Assembly: GCF_014193255.1 (NCBI RefSeq)
Contig: NZ_JACHZB010000008.1
Span: 1 to 64,000, forward strand
Reading direction: 5' to 3'
Source of the DNA: Rhizobium sp. BK196
GTDB lineage: Bacteria; Pseudomonadota; Alphaproteobacteria; Rhizobiales; Rhizobiaceae
DNA length: 64,000 nt
Part shown: positions 8,660 through 16,187 of the stretch, piece after piece
Position numbering within the stretch: the stretch's first letter is position 1
Layout of the letters: every line of letters begins with the position of its first letter
Notes under the pieces: model-generated
Told to the model about the DNA's origin: nothing
What the model saw: only the letters and a program-made list of their open reading frames with translations
Database searches by the model: none
Program-made: the position numbers and the translations under genes

Positions 8660-8748
8660 CGAAAACTCCCTCCCAAGAGCTCGATCCCGTCAGTCCTGTC
8701 CGGCTCCCCGCACGAACATGACTTTCTACTTATATGAGTATAACCGGC

Positions 8749-9147
8749 TCAACTCCGCTGCGGAAGAGGATTGGCCTCATCCTCAGCCCGGAATTCCCGA
8801 ACTATACCCATGAAACTGCGCATCATCCGCTCCATGATGCCGATCGAGCGGTCAACTTCCGCATCCGTCGGCAAGGCGGGTCGGGCGGCTGTATTCTTCT
8901 CCAGCGCACTCACCCGGTCGGCAAGCCGGTCCAGTTCGTCCTCATAGGCGGCGCGTTCATCGGCCGCCATGCGGCAGACCAGCGCCCCGTCCTTTTCGGT
9001 GCAGAGCGACATCGCCCCCGTCTGCCGGTCGAGGCGCACGAAATGGTCGCCGCTGCGCTCGAGCTGGAAGCGGGTTGCGTCTGGCTCCGCCGCCAATGCC
9101 GCAAGCGGTAGCAGACCGGCGGCAAGCGTGATTGCAAATGCCTTCAT
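8749..9147 (-). CDS. Hypothetical secreted protein
   Basis: 132 residues from the ATG at 9147, chosen because it yields a clean Sec signal peptide (MKAFAITLAAG... ending ALAAEP) and because the longer upstream reading is basic and atypical. The mature part has a small beta-rich section with two cysteines (SLCTEKDGALVCRM) and then a helical, possibly coiled-coil tail with acidic and Arg residues. Conserved hypothetical proteins of this build are common in rhizobia. Function unknown. It is divergent from the DUF952 gene. Confidence 0.75.
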   Translation of the reverse strand: MKAFAITLAAGLLPLAALAAEPDATRFQLERSGDHFVRLDRQTGAMSLCTEKDGALVCRMAADERAAYEDELDRLADRVSALEKNTAARPALPTDAEVDRSIGIMERMMRSFMGIVREFRAEDEANPLPQRS

Positions 9148-9280
9148 CGTCTCATCCTCCGCAAAGCGTGGTGTCTGTCCGTTTTTGCGCCTGCAGGCGT
9201 GGACATCACCGCCTCTTTGGGGCAAAGCCCTCATCAGGAAGGCCAGCCCCCTCTCAACAAGGCGAGCCAACAGGATCATC

Positions 9281-9634
9281 ATGACCGCGACACCGACCCT
9301 TTACAAGATCGTGCCGGAGGCGCTCTGGCAGGAAGCCAGACAAACCGGCGTTTTTCATGGCGCCGGCATCGATATCAAGGACGGCTTCATCCATTTCTCG
9401 ACGGCAGATCAGGTCAAGCAGACGGCAGCTCTGCATTTTGCCGGCCAGGCTGGCCTTGTCCTCGTCGCCGTCGACGGTCGCAATTTCGGTGACAAGCTGG
9501 TCTTCGAACCCTCGCGGGGCGGTGCTTTCTTCCCGCATCTTTATGCCGATCTGCCGCTTTCGGCCGTGCTCTGGGAAGCGCCTTTGCCGCTCGACGATGC
9601 CGGCCTCCACATTTTCCCGGAGCTTGCCAAGTGA
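9281..9634 (+). CDS. DUF952 family protein
   Basis: 117 residues from the ATG at 9281; the frame is open upstream, but MTATPTLYKIV is the family's usual beginning. Typical DUF952 features are the opening LYKIVPEALWQ, DGFIHFSTADQV in the middle, and FPHLYADLPLSAVLW. The domain belongs to a fold related to ADP-ribosyltransferase-like proteins by some proposals, but no activity is established. The last four bases overlap the GTG start of pyrD (GTGA), which suggests translational coupling. Confidence 0.88.
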   Translation: MTATPTLYKIVPEALWQEARQTGVFHGAGIDIKDGFIHFSTADQVKQTAALHFAGQAGLVLVAVDGRNFGDKLVFEPSRGGAFFPHLYADLPLSAVLWEAPLPLDDAGLHIFPELAK

Positions 9635-10719
9635 TCGATTCTTTCAAGCGCATTGCCCGCCGCGGTCTCTTCCTCTTCGATCCGGAAACCGCGCACGGCA
9701 TGTCGATTGCCGCACTGAAATCAGGTGTCATGCCCGCCTGCCGTATCGCGCCCGATCCGCGCCTGCGCCAGACCGTTGCCAACATCGATTTCCCCAATCC
9801 GCTCGGCATGGCGGCAGGCTATGACAAGAATGCCGAAGTGCCGGAGGCATTGCTGAAGCTCGGCTTCGGCTTCACCGAGATCGGCACTGTCACCCCGAAG
9901 CCGCAGACGGGCAATCCGCGCCCGCGCATCTTCCGCCTGGTGGAGGATGAAGGCGTCATCAACCGCCTCGGCTTCAATAATGAGGGTCACGAAGCCGCCC
10001 TCCGCCGTCTCTCGCAGATCGGCCGCACCGGCATTATCGGCGTTAATATCGGCGCTAATAAGGATAGCGAAGACCGTATGGCCGACTACGTCGCCGGCAT
10101 CCGACGCTTCTATTCCGTCGCCCGCTACTTCACCGCCAATATTTCCTCGCCCAACACGCCGGGCCTGCGCGACCTGCAGGCGCGCGAAAGCCTTGCCGCA
10201 CTCCTGTCGGCTGTGTTGACGGCGCGTGATGAGGAAGCGGAGAAAGCCGGCCGAAAAATCCCGATCTTCCTGAAGATCGCCCCTGATCTTACCGAAGAGG
10301 GCATGGATGACATTGCTGCGGAGGCGCTGTCGCATGCGCTGGATGGTCTCATCGTATCCAATACGACGCTTTCGCGCGACGGCTTGAAGGATCAGCTCCA
10401 GGCGAAGGAGGCTGGCGGTCTCTCCGGCGCGCCGCTGTTTGAGAAGTCGACGGCCGTGCTTGCCAAGATGCGCAAGCGTGTGGGGCCAGCTCTCCCGATC
10501 ATCGGCGTCGGCGGCGTCTCCTCGGCTGAAACGGCGCTGGAAAAGGTCAGGGCCGGGGCCGATCTCGTGCAGCTCTATTCCTGCATGGTCTATGAAGGTC
10601 CCGGCCTTCCCGGCACGATCGTGCGCGGTCTGTCGAAGCTGCTCGATCGCGAGAAGGTTGCCTCGATACGGGATATCAGGGACAGCCGCGCCGATTACTG
10701 GGCAGCACGAAAGGTCTGA
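9631..10719 (+). CDS. pyrD: Dihydroorotate dehydrogenase (quinone), class 2
   Basis: 362 residues, the normal length. It oxidises dihydroorotate to orotate with FMN and passes electrons to membrane quinone, the fourth step of pyrimidine synthesis. The N-terminal helices (about 1-40) are the membrane-associated quinone tunnel typical of class 2. Then come NPLGMAAGYDKNAEVP, FTEIGTVTPKPQTGNP, ANISSPNTPGLRDLQ with the catalytic Ser, FLKIAPDL, the LIVSNTT segment, and IIGVGGVSSAE with LVQLYSCMVYEGP for FMN phosphate binding. It starts with GTG overlapping the DUF952 stop. Its end overlaps the convergent MATE gene by 25 bases. Confidence 0.97.
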   Translation: MIDSFKRIARRGLFLFDPETAHGMSIAALKSGVMPACRIAPDPRLRQTVANIDFPNPLGMAAGYDKNAEVPEALLKLGFGFTEIGTVTPKPQTGNPRPRIFRLVEDEGVINRLGFNNEGHEAALRRLSQIGRTGIIGVNIGANKDSEDRMADYVAGIRRFYSVARYFTANISSPNTPGLRDLQARESLAALLSAVLTARDEEAEKAGRKIPIFLKIAPDLTEEGMDDIAAEALSHALDGLIVSNTTLSRDGLKDQLQAKEAGGLSGAPLFEKSTAVLAKMRKRVGPALPIIGVGGVSSAETALEKVRAGADLVQLYSCMVYEGPGLPGTIVRGLSKLLDREKVASIRDIRDSRADYWAARKV

Positions 10720-12041
10720 GCCGCCCGCGGCTTGATCAGCACCGCCAGGAAGAAGCCGCGAAACAGCAGGAAGGCATTCATCGCCAGCCATAGGCCATGA
10801 TTGCCGAAGAGCGGCACGAAGACGGCGAGCATCGCAAGATATCCTGCAAAGGACATCAGCATGCGGTTACGCATGTCGACAGACCATGTCGCGCCGATGA
10901 AGACGCCGTCCATCAGGAAGGCAAGCGCGCCCGTCAGTCCCGTTATCGCGGCCCAGGGCAGATAGGTCTCGGCCGCTGCCTGGACCTCAGGCGAACTGGT
11001 CAGTCCGGAGATCAGAGTGGGGCCGGCGAAGTAGAAGAAGGCGGAAATGATCGCCGCCAGGCCGAAGGACCAGAGGGCCGTAAGCCTCAAACCGCGGTCG
11101 AAGGCTGGCCGATATCGCGCGCCGATCGCCCGCCCGGTGATCTGTTCGGCGGCATTGGCAAGCCCGTCGAGATAATAGCCCGACAGGAGGAAGAAGTTCA
11201 TAAGCACCGCGTTGGCCGCAAGGGTAATAGCGCCGAAGCTGGTGCCGATGCGGGTCATGATCGCGAAGGAGCCGATCAGCACGAAAGTGCGGATCAGGAT
11301 GTCGCGGTTCAGCGCGAAAAGCTCGGCGAGTTTGCTGCGCGAAAATATCTCCATACTGTTTGGCCGGTGCGCGTTGTCGAAGCCGCGCAGCACGATGAAG
11401 AGACCGGCAACCGCCCCTGCCGTTTCGCCCGCCATCGTGCCCCAGGCGACACCCGAGACTCCCCAGTCGAGCGTCAGCCCGAGATAGATGGAAAGCAGGA
11501 TGTTGATGCCGTTGATCAGCGCCTGCAGCAGCAGCCCCATTCGACCCTGTCCGCGTCCGAGCACGAAACCGAGCAGCGCGTAATTGGCAAGCGCTGCCGG
11601 TGCCGCGAGGATGCGGATCGAGAAATAGGTACTGGTCGCCTCGGCAATCTGTCCCTCGGCCCCCATCAGCTTCAGTCCGACAAGGATCAGCAGCGGTGAC
11701 AGCACCAGAAGGGCCAGACCGGAGCCGAGCGCGGAGACGATTGCCCGCCAGAAGACGGCCTGCTGCTCATGCGCATCGCGCCGCCCGAGCGCCTGCGCCG
11801 TCAGGCCGGTGGTCGAGGCGCGCAGGAAATTGAAGCTGCCCATGATGAGATCGAACAGCATGGCGCCGATGGCGAGCCCCGCCAGCGCTTCCGGATCGCC
11901 CATATGGCCGACGACGGCGGTGTTGGTGATGCCGAGCAGCGGCGTGGTCATGAAGCCGAGCGTCATCGGAATGGCGATCGACAGCACCAGCCGATGCGTC
12001 ACGTCGAAGGCCAATGTATTTCTGTTGCTGCCGGTATCCAT
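10695..12041 (-). CDS. MATE family efflux transporter (DinF-like)
   Basis: 448 residues from the ATG at 12041, which has GAGGCGG upstream; a longer reading would add 19 polar residues. About 12 membrane segments form two similar halves, as in MATE exporters. Recognisable pieces are SIAIPMTLGFMTTPLLGITNTAVVGHMG at the first helices and the second-half equivalent LAANAVLMNFFLLSGYYLDG. MATE proteins use H+ or Na+ gradients to export cationic drugs or metabolites; the DinF branch fits best. It lies last in a minus-strand run after the CAP lipoprotein. The substrate is unknown. Confidence 0.93.
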   Translation of the reverse strand: MDTGSNRNTLAFDVTHRLVLSIAIPMTLGFMTTPLLGITNTAVVGHMGDPEALAGLAIGAMLFDLIMGSFNFLRASTTGLTAQALGRRDAHEQQAVFWRAIVSALGSGLALLVLSPLLILVGLKLMGAEGQIAEATSTYFSIRILAAPAALANYALLGFVLGRGQGRMGLLLQALINGINILLSIYLGLTLDWGVSGVAWGTMAGETAGAVAGLFIVLRGFDNAHRPNSMEIFSRSKLAELFALNRDILIRTFVLIGSFAIMTRIGTSFGAITLAANAVLMNFFLLSGYYLDGLANAAEQITGRAIGARYRPAFDRGLRLTALWSFGLAAIISAFFYFAGPTLISGLTSSPEVQAAAETYLPWAAITGLTGALAFLMDGVFIGATWSVDMRNRMLMSFAGYLAMLAVFVPLFGNHGLWLAMNAFLLFRGFFLAVLIKPRAAQTFRAAQ

Positions 12042-12073
12042 ATCCGCCTCGTGAGGATCGAGGCGGAATCGCC

Positions 12074-12571
12074 TCAGCTGGAAAGCACCATGGCCCAATA
12101 GGGCAGGTTTTTGGAAGACGTATTATGTGCAACGGCAACGCCGAGACCGCTATAGCGGCCGAGCATATTTTCCAGATGATGGGGGGAATTGATCCAGGCG
12201 GTGACGACTGCATCGACGCTCTGCTGACCGGAAGCGATATTTTCGGCAGCCGGCAGGACAACACCGCTCGCCTTCACGCGGGCGCCGAAACTGTCCGTTA
12301 TGCCCATCAGATGCTTCATCCTGCCCGCACTTGCCATACGCTTGGCCTGGAAGATGGCGGCGGCACTTGCATGCGGATCGACGCTGAGCGGCGGCAGGCC
12401 GTTCCTGGCGCGAAGCTGGTTGACGAGCGGCAGTGCCGAGGCGGTCTCGTCTGCGGCATTGGAAGGCGTGCTCGCAAGCTTCGGAGTCGTGGTGCAGCCG
12501 GCAATGCCGGCCGCGAGTGCGAGGCCCGAAAGCTGCAGCAGGCCGCGGCGAGAAAGGATGATTGAGCTCAT
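12074..12571 (-). CDS. CAP (SCP/PR-1-like) domain lipoprotein
   Basis: 165 residues. The N-terminus has SRRGLLQLSGLAL followed by GIAGC, so it combines a twin-arginine-like signal with a lipobox. The CAP domain (about 50-165) is shown by LVNQLRARNGLPPL, a helix ending GRMKHLMG, AENIASGQ, and NSPHHLENMLGRYSGLGVA, which match the conserved CAP blocks with their His residues. Bacterial CAP proteins are envelope proteins of mostly unknown activity. The gene begins one base after the stop of the DUF6460 gene and is 32 bases ahead of the MATE gene, so the three likely form one operon. Confidence 0.9.
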   Translation of the reverse strand: MSSIILSRRGLLQLSGLALAAGIAGCTTTPKLASTPSNAADETASALPLVNQLRARNGLPPLSVDPHASAAAIFQAKRMASAGRMKHLMGITDSFGARVKASGVVLPAAENIASGQQSVDAVVTAWINSPHHLENMLGRYSGLGVAVAHNTSSKNLPYWAMVLSS

Positions 12572-12572
12572 G

Positions 12573-12839
12573 TTATTTGCGATAGCTGAAAAGACGGATG
12601 ATGATGAAGATCGGGATGACGATGGTGGCGCCGAGGAGGAGATAGTCGCCGACGCGGCCGAGCGCAGAGAAGCCCTGCCGCCATAGATGGATCACGAAAT
12701 CGCGGAAATTGTAGATGAGCTCCCAGGGCGTAAGGCCGAAGATGGCCATGACGAAGCCGACGATCAGCGACACCACCAAAAGCTTGATGATCGTGCGGCC
12801 AATGGAATCGCCGAGGAACCTGTTCACCTGATCGGACAT
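12573..12839 (-). CDS. DUF6460-type small inner-membrane protein
   Basis: 88 residues from the ATG at 12839 (MSDQVNRFLGDS). Two membrane helices at about 19-40 and 66-85 are separated by a loop with NFRDFVIHLWRQGF. The sequence matches what I recall of the rhizobial DUF6460 family in its first 30 residues, including the GDS-G-R-T-I-K pattern before the first helix. First gene of the run with the CAP lipoprotein and the MATE exporter. Function unknown. Confidence 0.8.
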   Translation of the reverse strand: MSDQVNRFLGDSIGRTIIKLLVVSLIVGFVMAIFGLTPWELIYNFRDFVIHLWRQGFSALGRVGDYLLLGATIVIPIFIIIRLFSYRK

Positions 12840-12979
12840 GCGCCATCTCCTGTTTGCCTTGAGATACGGTCGCGGCGATTCGCCCGCAAGCCTTTTCCGC
12901 CAAGACAGCACCGCCTCTGAAATAGGACTTGAGTTTTTTTGTGGCCGAAGCCAAATGCCGTCAGCCAAAGGGTCCGATC

Positions 12980-13912
12980 ATGCAGCCAAGCCAGCTTTCC
13001 TCCGGCGATGTCATTGCAGACCGCCGCGCCGACTATGCGAAGATGCTCGACGAGGGCGGCGAAGCGGAAGCGGCAGCCGAATTGATGGAGCAGGCGCTGG
13101 AATTGGCACCCACCTGGGCAGCAGGCTGGTATCGCCTCGCCACATACCGCGAAAAGGCGGGCAGGGCCGATACGGCCGTCGAAGCCTATCGCCGCACGCT
13201 GGAGCTTGACCCCGACGATATCTTCGGCGCCGGCCTGAAACTTGCCTTGCTCGGCGATGCCGAAATTCCGGCGCAGCCGTCGAGCCGCTATGTCGAGCGT
13301 CTCTTCGATGATTATGCCGATCGCTTCGAGACCTCGCTGGTGGAGAAGCTGGATTATTCCGTCCCGCAGAAGATCGCCGCGCTCGTCGCGTCTACCGGCC
13401 GACACTATCAGCGTGCCGTCGATCTCGGCTGCGGAACCGGCTTGCTCGGTCTGGAAATCCGCGCTCATGTCACAGAACTCGAAGGCTTCGACCTCTCGCA
13501 GAACATGCTGGCGAAGGCTGCGGAAAAGCGTGTCTATGACCATCTCGCGCAAGCCGATCTGTCGCTGGCGCCCGAAGCCTCCGGTCTCTTTGCCGACGGC
13601 GGGCGGCACCGCGCCGATCTCGTCACCGCCGCCGATGTGCTGATGTATCTCGGCAATCTGGAAAGCGTCTTCGCGATCGTCGACAAGCTTGCCGCACCAG
13701 GCGCCGATTTCGTCTTTTCAGTCGAAGATGGCGGCGATGGAGAGGGTTTCTACCTGGCCCCGTCGCTGCGCTATGCCCATTCTGAAATCTATGTGAAAGG
13801 GCTCGCGGCAGCGCACGGTCTCGAAATCCGCAATAGCGTCAAAACGACCATTCGCAAAGATGGCGGCAAACCGGTTTCCGGTATTCTGTTCCTTACGCGC
13901 AAAACCATCTGA
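12980..13912 (+). CDS. TPR-containing class I SAM-dependent methyltransferase
   Basis: 310 residues from the ATG at 12980, preceded by AAAGGGTCCG. The N-terminal 100 residues hold two or more TPR-like helical pairs (YAKMLDEGGEAEAAAELMEQAL, split by a turn, and WYRLATYREKAGRADTAV). The C-terminal part is a Rossmann methyltransferase with motif I VDLGCGTGLLG, then LEGFDLSQNML and LVTAADVLMYLG. Similar TPR-methyltransferase fusions occur across alphaproteobacteria and are often called NNMT/contactin-associated-like; the substrate is not known. It is divergent from the DUF6460 operon. Confidence 0.85.
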   Translation: MQPSQLSSGDVIADRRADYAKMLDEGGEAEAAAELMEQALELAPTWAAGWYRLATYREKAGRADTAVEAYRRTLELDPDDIFGAGLKLALLGDAEIPAQPSSRYVERLFDDYADRFETSLVEKLDYSVPQKIAALVASTGRHYQRAVDLGCGTGLLGLEIRAHVTELEGFDLSQNMLAKAAEKRVYDHLAQADLSLAPEASGLFADGGRHRADLVTAADVLMYLGNLESVFAIVDKLAAPGADFVFSVEDGGDGEGFYLAPSLRYAHSEIYVKGLAAAHGLEIRNSVKTTIRKDGGKPVSGILFLTRKTI

Positions 13913-14106
13913 ACGCATGTTTCTTGCGATTTTAAAATAGGTCAGCATTGCTTACATATTTCGCTTGCGTGCAACCTTGTAAGGCCTGATAATCCGGTCA
14001 TTCCGTGAGAAAGCGATGCGCTCCTAAAGCGCAGCACGCGCTGCATCCACCCTTACATCCCTCTACCTCCGGTCTGACCGGAGCAGCCGCCATCGGAGAT
14101 CGCGAC

Positions 14107-14742
14107 ATGAGCCAGCTCATCAGTGCCCTCGGTTTCTGGAATACCACTGCGACGCGTCACACGCCGATCGAGGATGTGCAGGGCATATTCTCCGGCAGCC
14201 TCGTTTCCGCTCTCGGTCTTTACGTTCTTGCCAGTGCCGGCCTTCTGACCGGCAGCACCGCCGGCATTGCCTTCCTGCTGCACTACGCCTTCGGCGTGAA
14301 TTTCGGTCTCGCTTTTTTCCTGCTCAACCTGCCCTTCTTCTATCTCTCGTGGAAGCGCCTCGGTACGGCCTTCACGATCAAGACCTTCATCGCCATCGGC
14401 CTGACCTCGGCTCTGACCAGCCTGCAGCCCAAGGTCATGGAAATCGCCGCCATCCATCCGGTCTGGGCGGCGCTTCTTGGCGGCCTGCTGCTCGGCTTCG
14501 GCCTTCTGGCGCTCTATCGTCATCGCGCCAGCCTCGGCGGTGTCGGCATTCTCGGCATCTATATGCAGGAGCGTTTCGGCATCCGCGCCGGCTTCGTGCA
14601 GCTCGTCGTCGACATGTGCGTGCTGGCGGCCGCCTTCTTCGTCACCACGCCGCCGGTCGTCTTCTATTCCGTGCTCGGTGCGGTCGTTCTCAATCTCTTC
14701 GTCGCGATCAATCACAGGGCCGACCGCTACATCGCGCTCTAG
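14107..14742 (+). CDS. YitT family membrane protein
   Basis: 211 residues from the ATG at 14107, with GGAGAT eight bases upstream. At least five hydrophobic helices: the first ends with SAGLLTGSTAGIAFLLHY, where the GGxxG-type turn of YitT proteins sits, and later ones include LLGGLLLGFGLLAL and SLGGVGILGIYMQERFG. Length and pattern fit the YitT/DUF161 membrane domain without its C-terminal soluble DUF2179 part. The function of this family is not established. It is monocistronic or followed by the small gene at 14851. Confidence 0.85.
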   Translation: MSQLISALGFWNTTATRHTPIEDVQGIFSGSLVSALGLYVLASAGLLTGSTAGIAFLLHYAFGVNFGLAFFLLNLPFFYLSWKRLGTAFTIKTFIAIGLTSALTSLQPKVMEIAAIHPVWAALLGGLLLGFGLLALYRHRASLGGVGILGIYMQERFGIRAGFVQLVVDMCVLAAAFFVTTPPVVFYSVLGAVVLNLFVAINHRADRYIAL

Positions 14743-14850
14743 GCAGTTCCAACCTTACAAATCGGTAAGCCGTTCTAAACAAAACGTAACTTGCTTGTGA
14801 TCGTCGCAGGCGCGACACTTTTCCTCGCGCCGGATATGATGAGGTAAGCT

Positions 14851-15018
14851 ATGTCGGATTTGGAAAAGCTTGTCAGACGCCGCATGCAGGAAGAATACGC
14901 CAAGGGTTCTTCTGCAGAGGAAATCGCCAAGGTCGTTCGCGACATATTCAACAGCACCGACCTCTCGGGCAAATGGCTTGGAGCCGTTGCAGCACGGGCC
15001 ACGACCGATCACAGGTGA
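14851..15018 (+). CDS. Small conserved-looking protein of 55 residues
   Basis: A short open frame beginning MSDLEKLVRRRMQEEYAKG and ending in TTDHR. GATGAGG lies a few bases before the ATG at 14851. The composition is charged and helical, with no membrane segment or cysteine, and the middle (SSAEEIAKVVRDIF) looks like a regular amphipathic helix. It ends just before a strong hairpin at 15031. Codon use resembles real genes nearby. Function unknown. Confidence 0.6.
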   Translation: MSDLEKLVRRRMQEEYAKGSSAEEIAKVVRDIFNSTDLSGKWLGAVAARATTDHR

Positions 15019-15030
15019 CCGTATGATCAA

Positions 15031-15053
15031 CCGACCCGAAATTTTCGGGTCGG
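15031..15053. terminator. Hairpin between convergent genes, possible bidirectional terminator
   Basis: A perfect 11-bp stem (15031-15041 with 15043-15053) around a single-base loop. It sits 12 bases after the small gene and 29 bases before the stop of the AhpD-like gene on the other strand. There is no long U tract on either side, so termination is plausible but not certain. Confidence 0.5.
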
Positions 15054-15082
15054 TCGCTGGGAAGAATTCCCTGCAGGTAGAA

Positions 15083-15544
15083 TCAGGCTGCCTTCTGCGG
15101 GGCATCGATCGGATGCTGGCTGCGGAAGCCGACGGCAAGCCGGTTCCAGATATTGATCGTGCCGATCGCAACCGTGATCTTGGTCATTTCTTCTTCGGAG
15201 AAATGCGCCTTCAGGGCTTCGTAATCGGCATCCGGTGCACCGGTTTCGGCAATCTTCGTCACCGCATCCACCCAGCCGAGCAGGGCGCGTTCGCGGGCGT
15301 CGTAAACCGGCGATTCCCGCCATACGCACATCAGGTTGATCCACTGTTCGGAAAGCCCGTGATGGCGCGCTTCCTTCGAATGCATGTCGACGCAATAGGC
15401 GCAGCCGTTGATCTGCGAGGCACGAAGCTTGATCAGGTGAATGAAGCGCTTATCCAGTCCGGACTCCTGTACATACTGCTCCAGTGCGACGACGGCCTTG
15501 TAGGCATCCGGAGCGGCTTTGCCGAAGTTGAAACGTGCTTGCAT
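15083..15544 (-). CDS. Carboxymuconolactone decarboxylase/AhpD-like protein
   Basis: 153 residues from the ATG at 15544. All-helical, with the AhpD-type redox motif C48-A-Y-C51-V-D-M-H55 after IKLRASQING. AhpD-like proteins use this CxxC to handle peroxides or disulfide exchange, and this subgroup is usually annotated carboxymuconolactone decarboxylase family. It lies 46 bases downstream of the Rrf2 regulator gene, in the same direction, so co-expression and Rrf2 control are likely. Probable role: peroxide or electrophile stress defence. Confidence 0.9.
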   Translation of the reverse strand: MQARFNFGKAAPDAYKAVVALEQYVQESGLDKRFIHLIKLRASQINGCAYCVDMHSKEARHHGLSEQWINLMCVWRESPVYDARERALLGWVDAVTKIAETGAPDADYEALKAHFSEEEMTKITVAIGTINIWNRLAVGFRSQHPIDAPQKAA

Positions 15545-15590
15545 GGTATTTCTCCTTAGGTTTGGAATTGGGGTTGGTTTGTATCGAGGC

Positions 15591-16091
15591 TCAGCGAGCC
15601 GCTTTTCTTTCATGCAATTCCATGAAAGCGCAGCCTCTGGCGGCGATCCCGCCGTCATCATCTGCGGAAAGTTCAGCCAGGATATCGGCGATGCTGGTGC
15701 TTGCGAGTTCGGCGCGATAGGCGCGCTCGGCCCTGAGCATCGCCGCCGTGATCTGGCACGGCTTGGTGAAATAGCGCTGCGGCAATGGGTTCGGCCCCCG
15801 CTGGCGGATTTCTGAACAGCGGAAGGCAGGCGCCGGTCCCTCGACCGCGAGCACAATATCGAGCAGCGAAATATCCTCCGGCCTCTTCGCCAACCGATAA
15901 CCACCCTTCGGCCCCGGCACTGTCTCCAGGATCCCGGCCCCCGAAAGCGCCTGCAGATGCTTTAAGAGATAGCTCGTCGAGACACCGTGAAATTCGGCGA
16001 GGGCTGCTGCCGATAGCACGCCGCCCGCCGAAAGCCCTGATAGGGCCGCTGTGCAATGAATGCTCTGTTCGACGCCGTCACCAAGCTTCAC
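15591..16091 (-). CDS. Rrf2 family transcriptional regulator
   Basis: 166 residues from a GTG at 16091, with AAAGGAGAT six bases upstream. The winged helix at about 20-75 has LAEFHGVSTSYLLKHLQAL and GPKGGYRLAKRPEDISLLDIV, the Rrf2 signature. Cysteines are at 92, 112 and 154; the tight three-Cys cluster of IscR or NsrR is not present in standard spacing, so iron-sulfur binding is uncertain and thiol sensing is an alternative. It is upstream of an AhpD-like gene and divergent from the helicase gene. An inverted repeat lies in its promoter. Confidence 0.9.
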   Translation of the reverse strand: MKLGDGVEQSIHCTAALSGLSAGGVLSAAALAEFHGVSTSYLLKHLQALSGAGILETVPGPKGGYRLAKRPEDISLLDIVLAVEGPAPAFRCSEIRQRGPNPLPQRYFTKPCQITAAMLRAERAYRAELASTSIADILAELSADDDGGIAARGCAFMELHERKAAR

Positions 16092-16104
16092 AGCCGATCT
16101 CCTT

Positions 16105-16133
16105 TAATCGTAGATATTATTTATCCACGATTA
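16105..16133. promoter_or_regulatory. Inverted repeat, candidate Rrf2 operator
   Basis: TAATCGT (16105-16111) and ACGATTA (16127-16133) form perfect 7-bp arms separated by 15 A+T-rich bases. The repeat starts 14 bases upstream of the Rrf2 GTG and 55 bases upstream of the helicase start, where an autoregulator would bind. Confidence 0.5.
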
Positions 16134-16187
16134 TGCCGGGGAGTCAATACCGCTTCTATTCGCCCGCATTTGAACTACATTTGCCCC

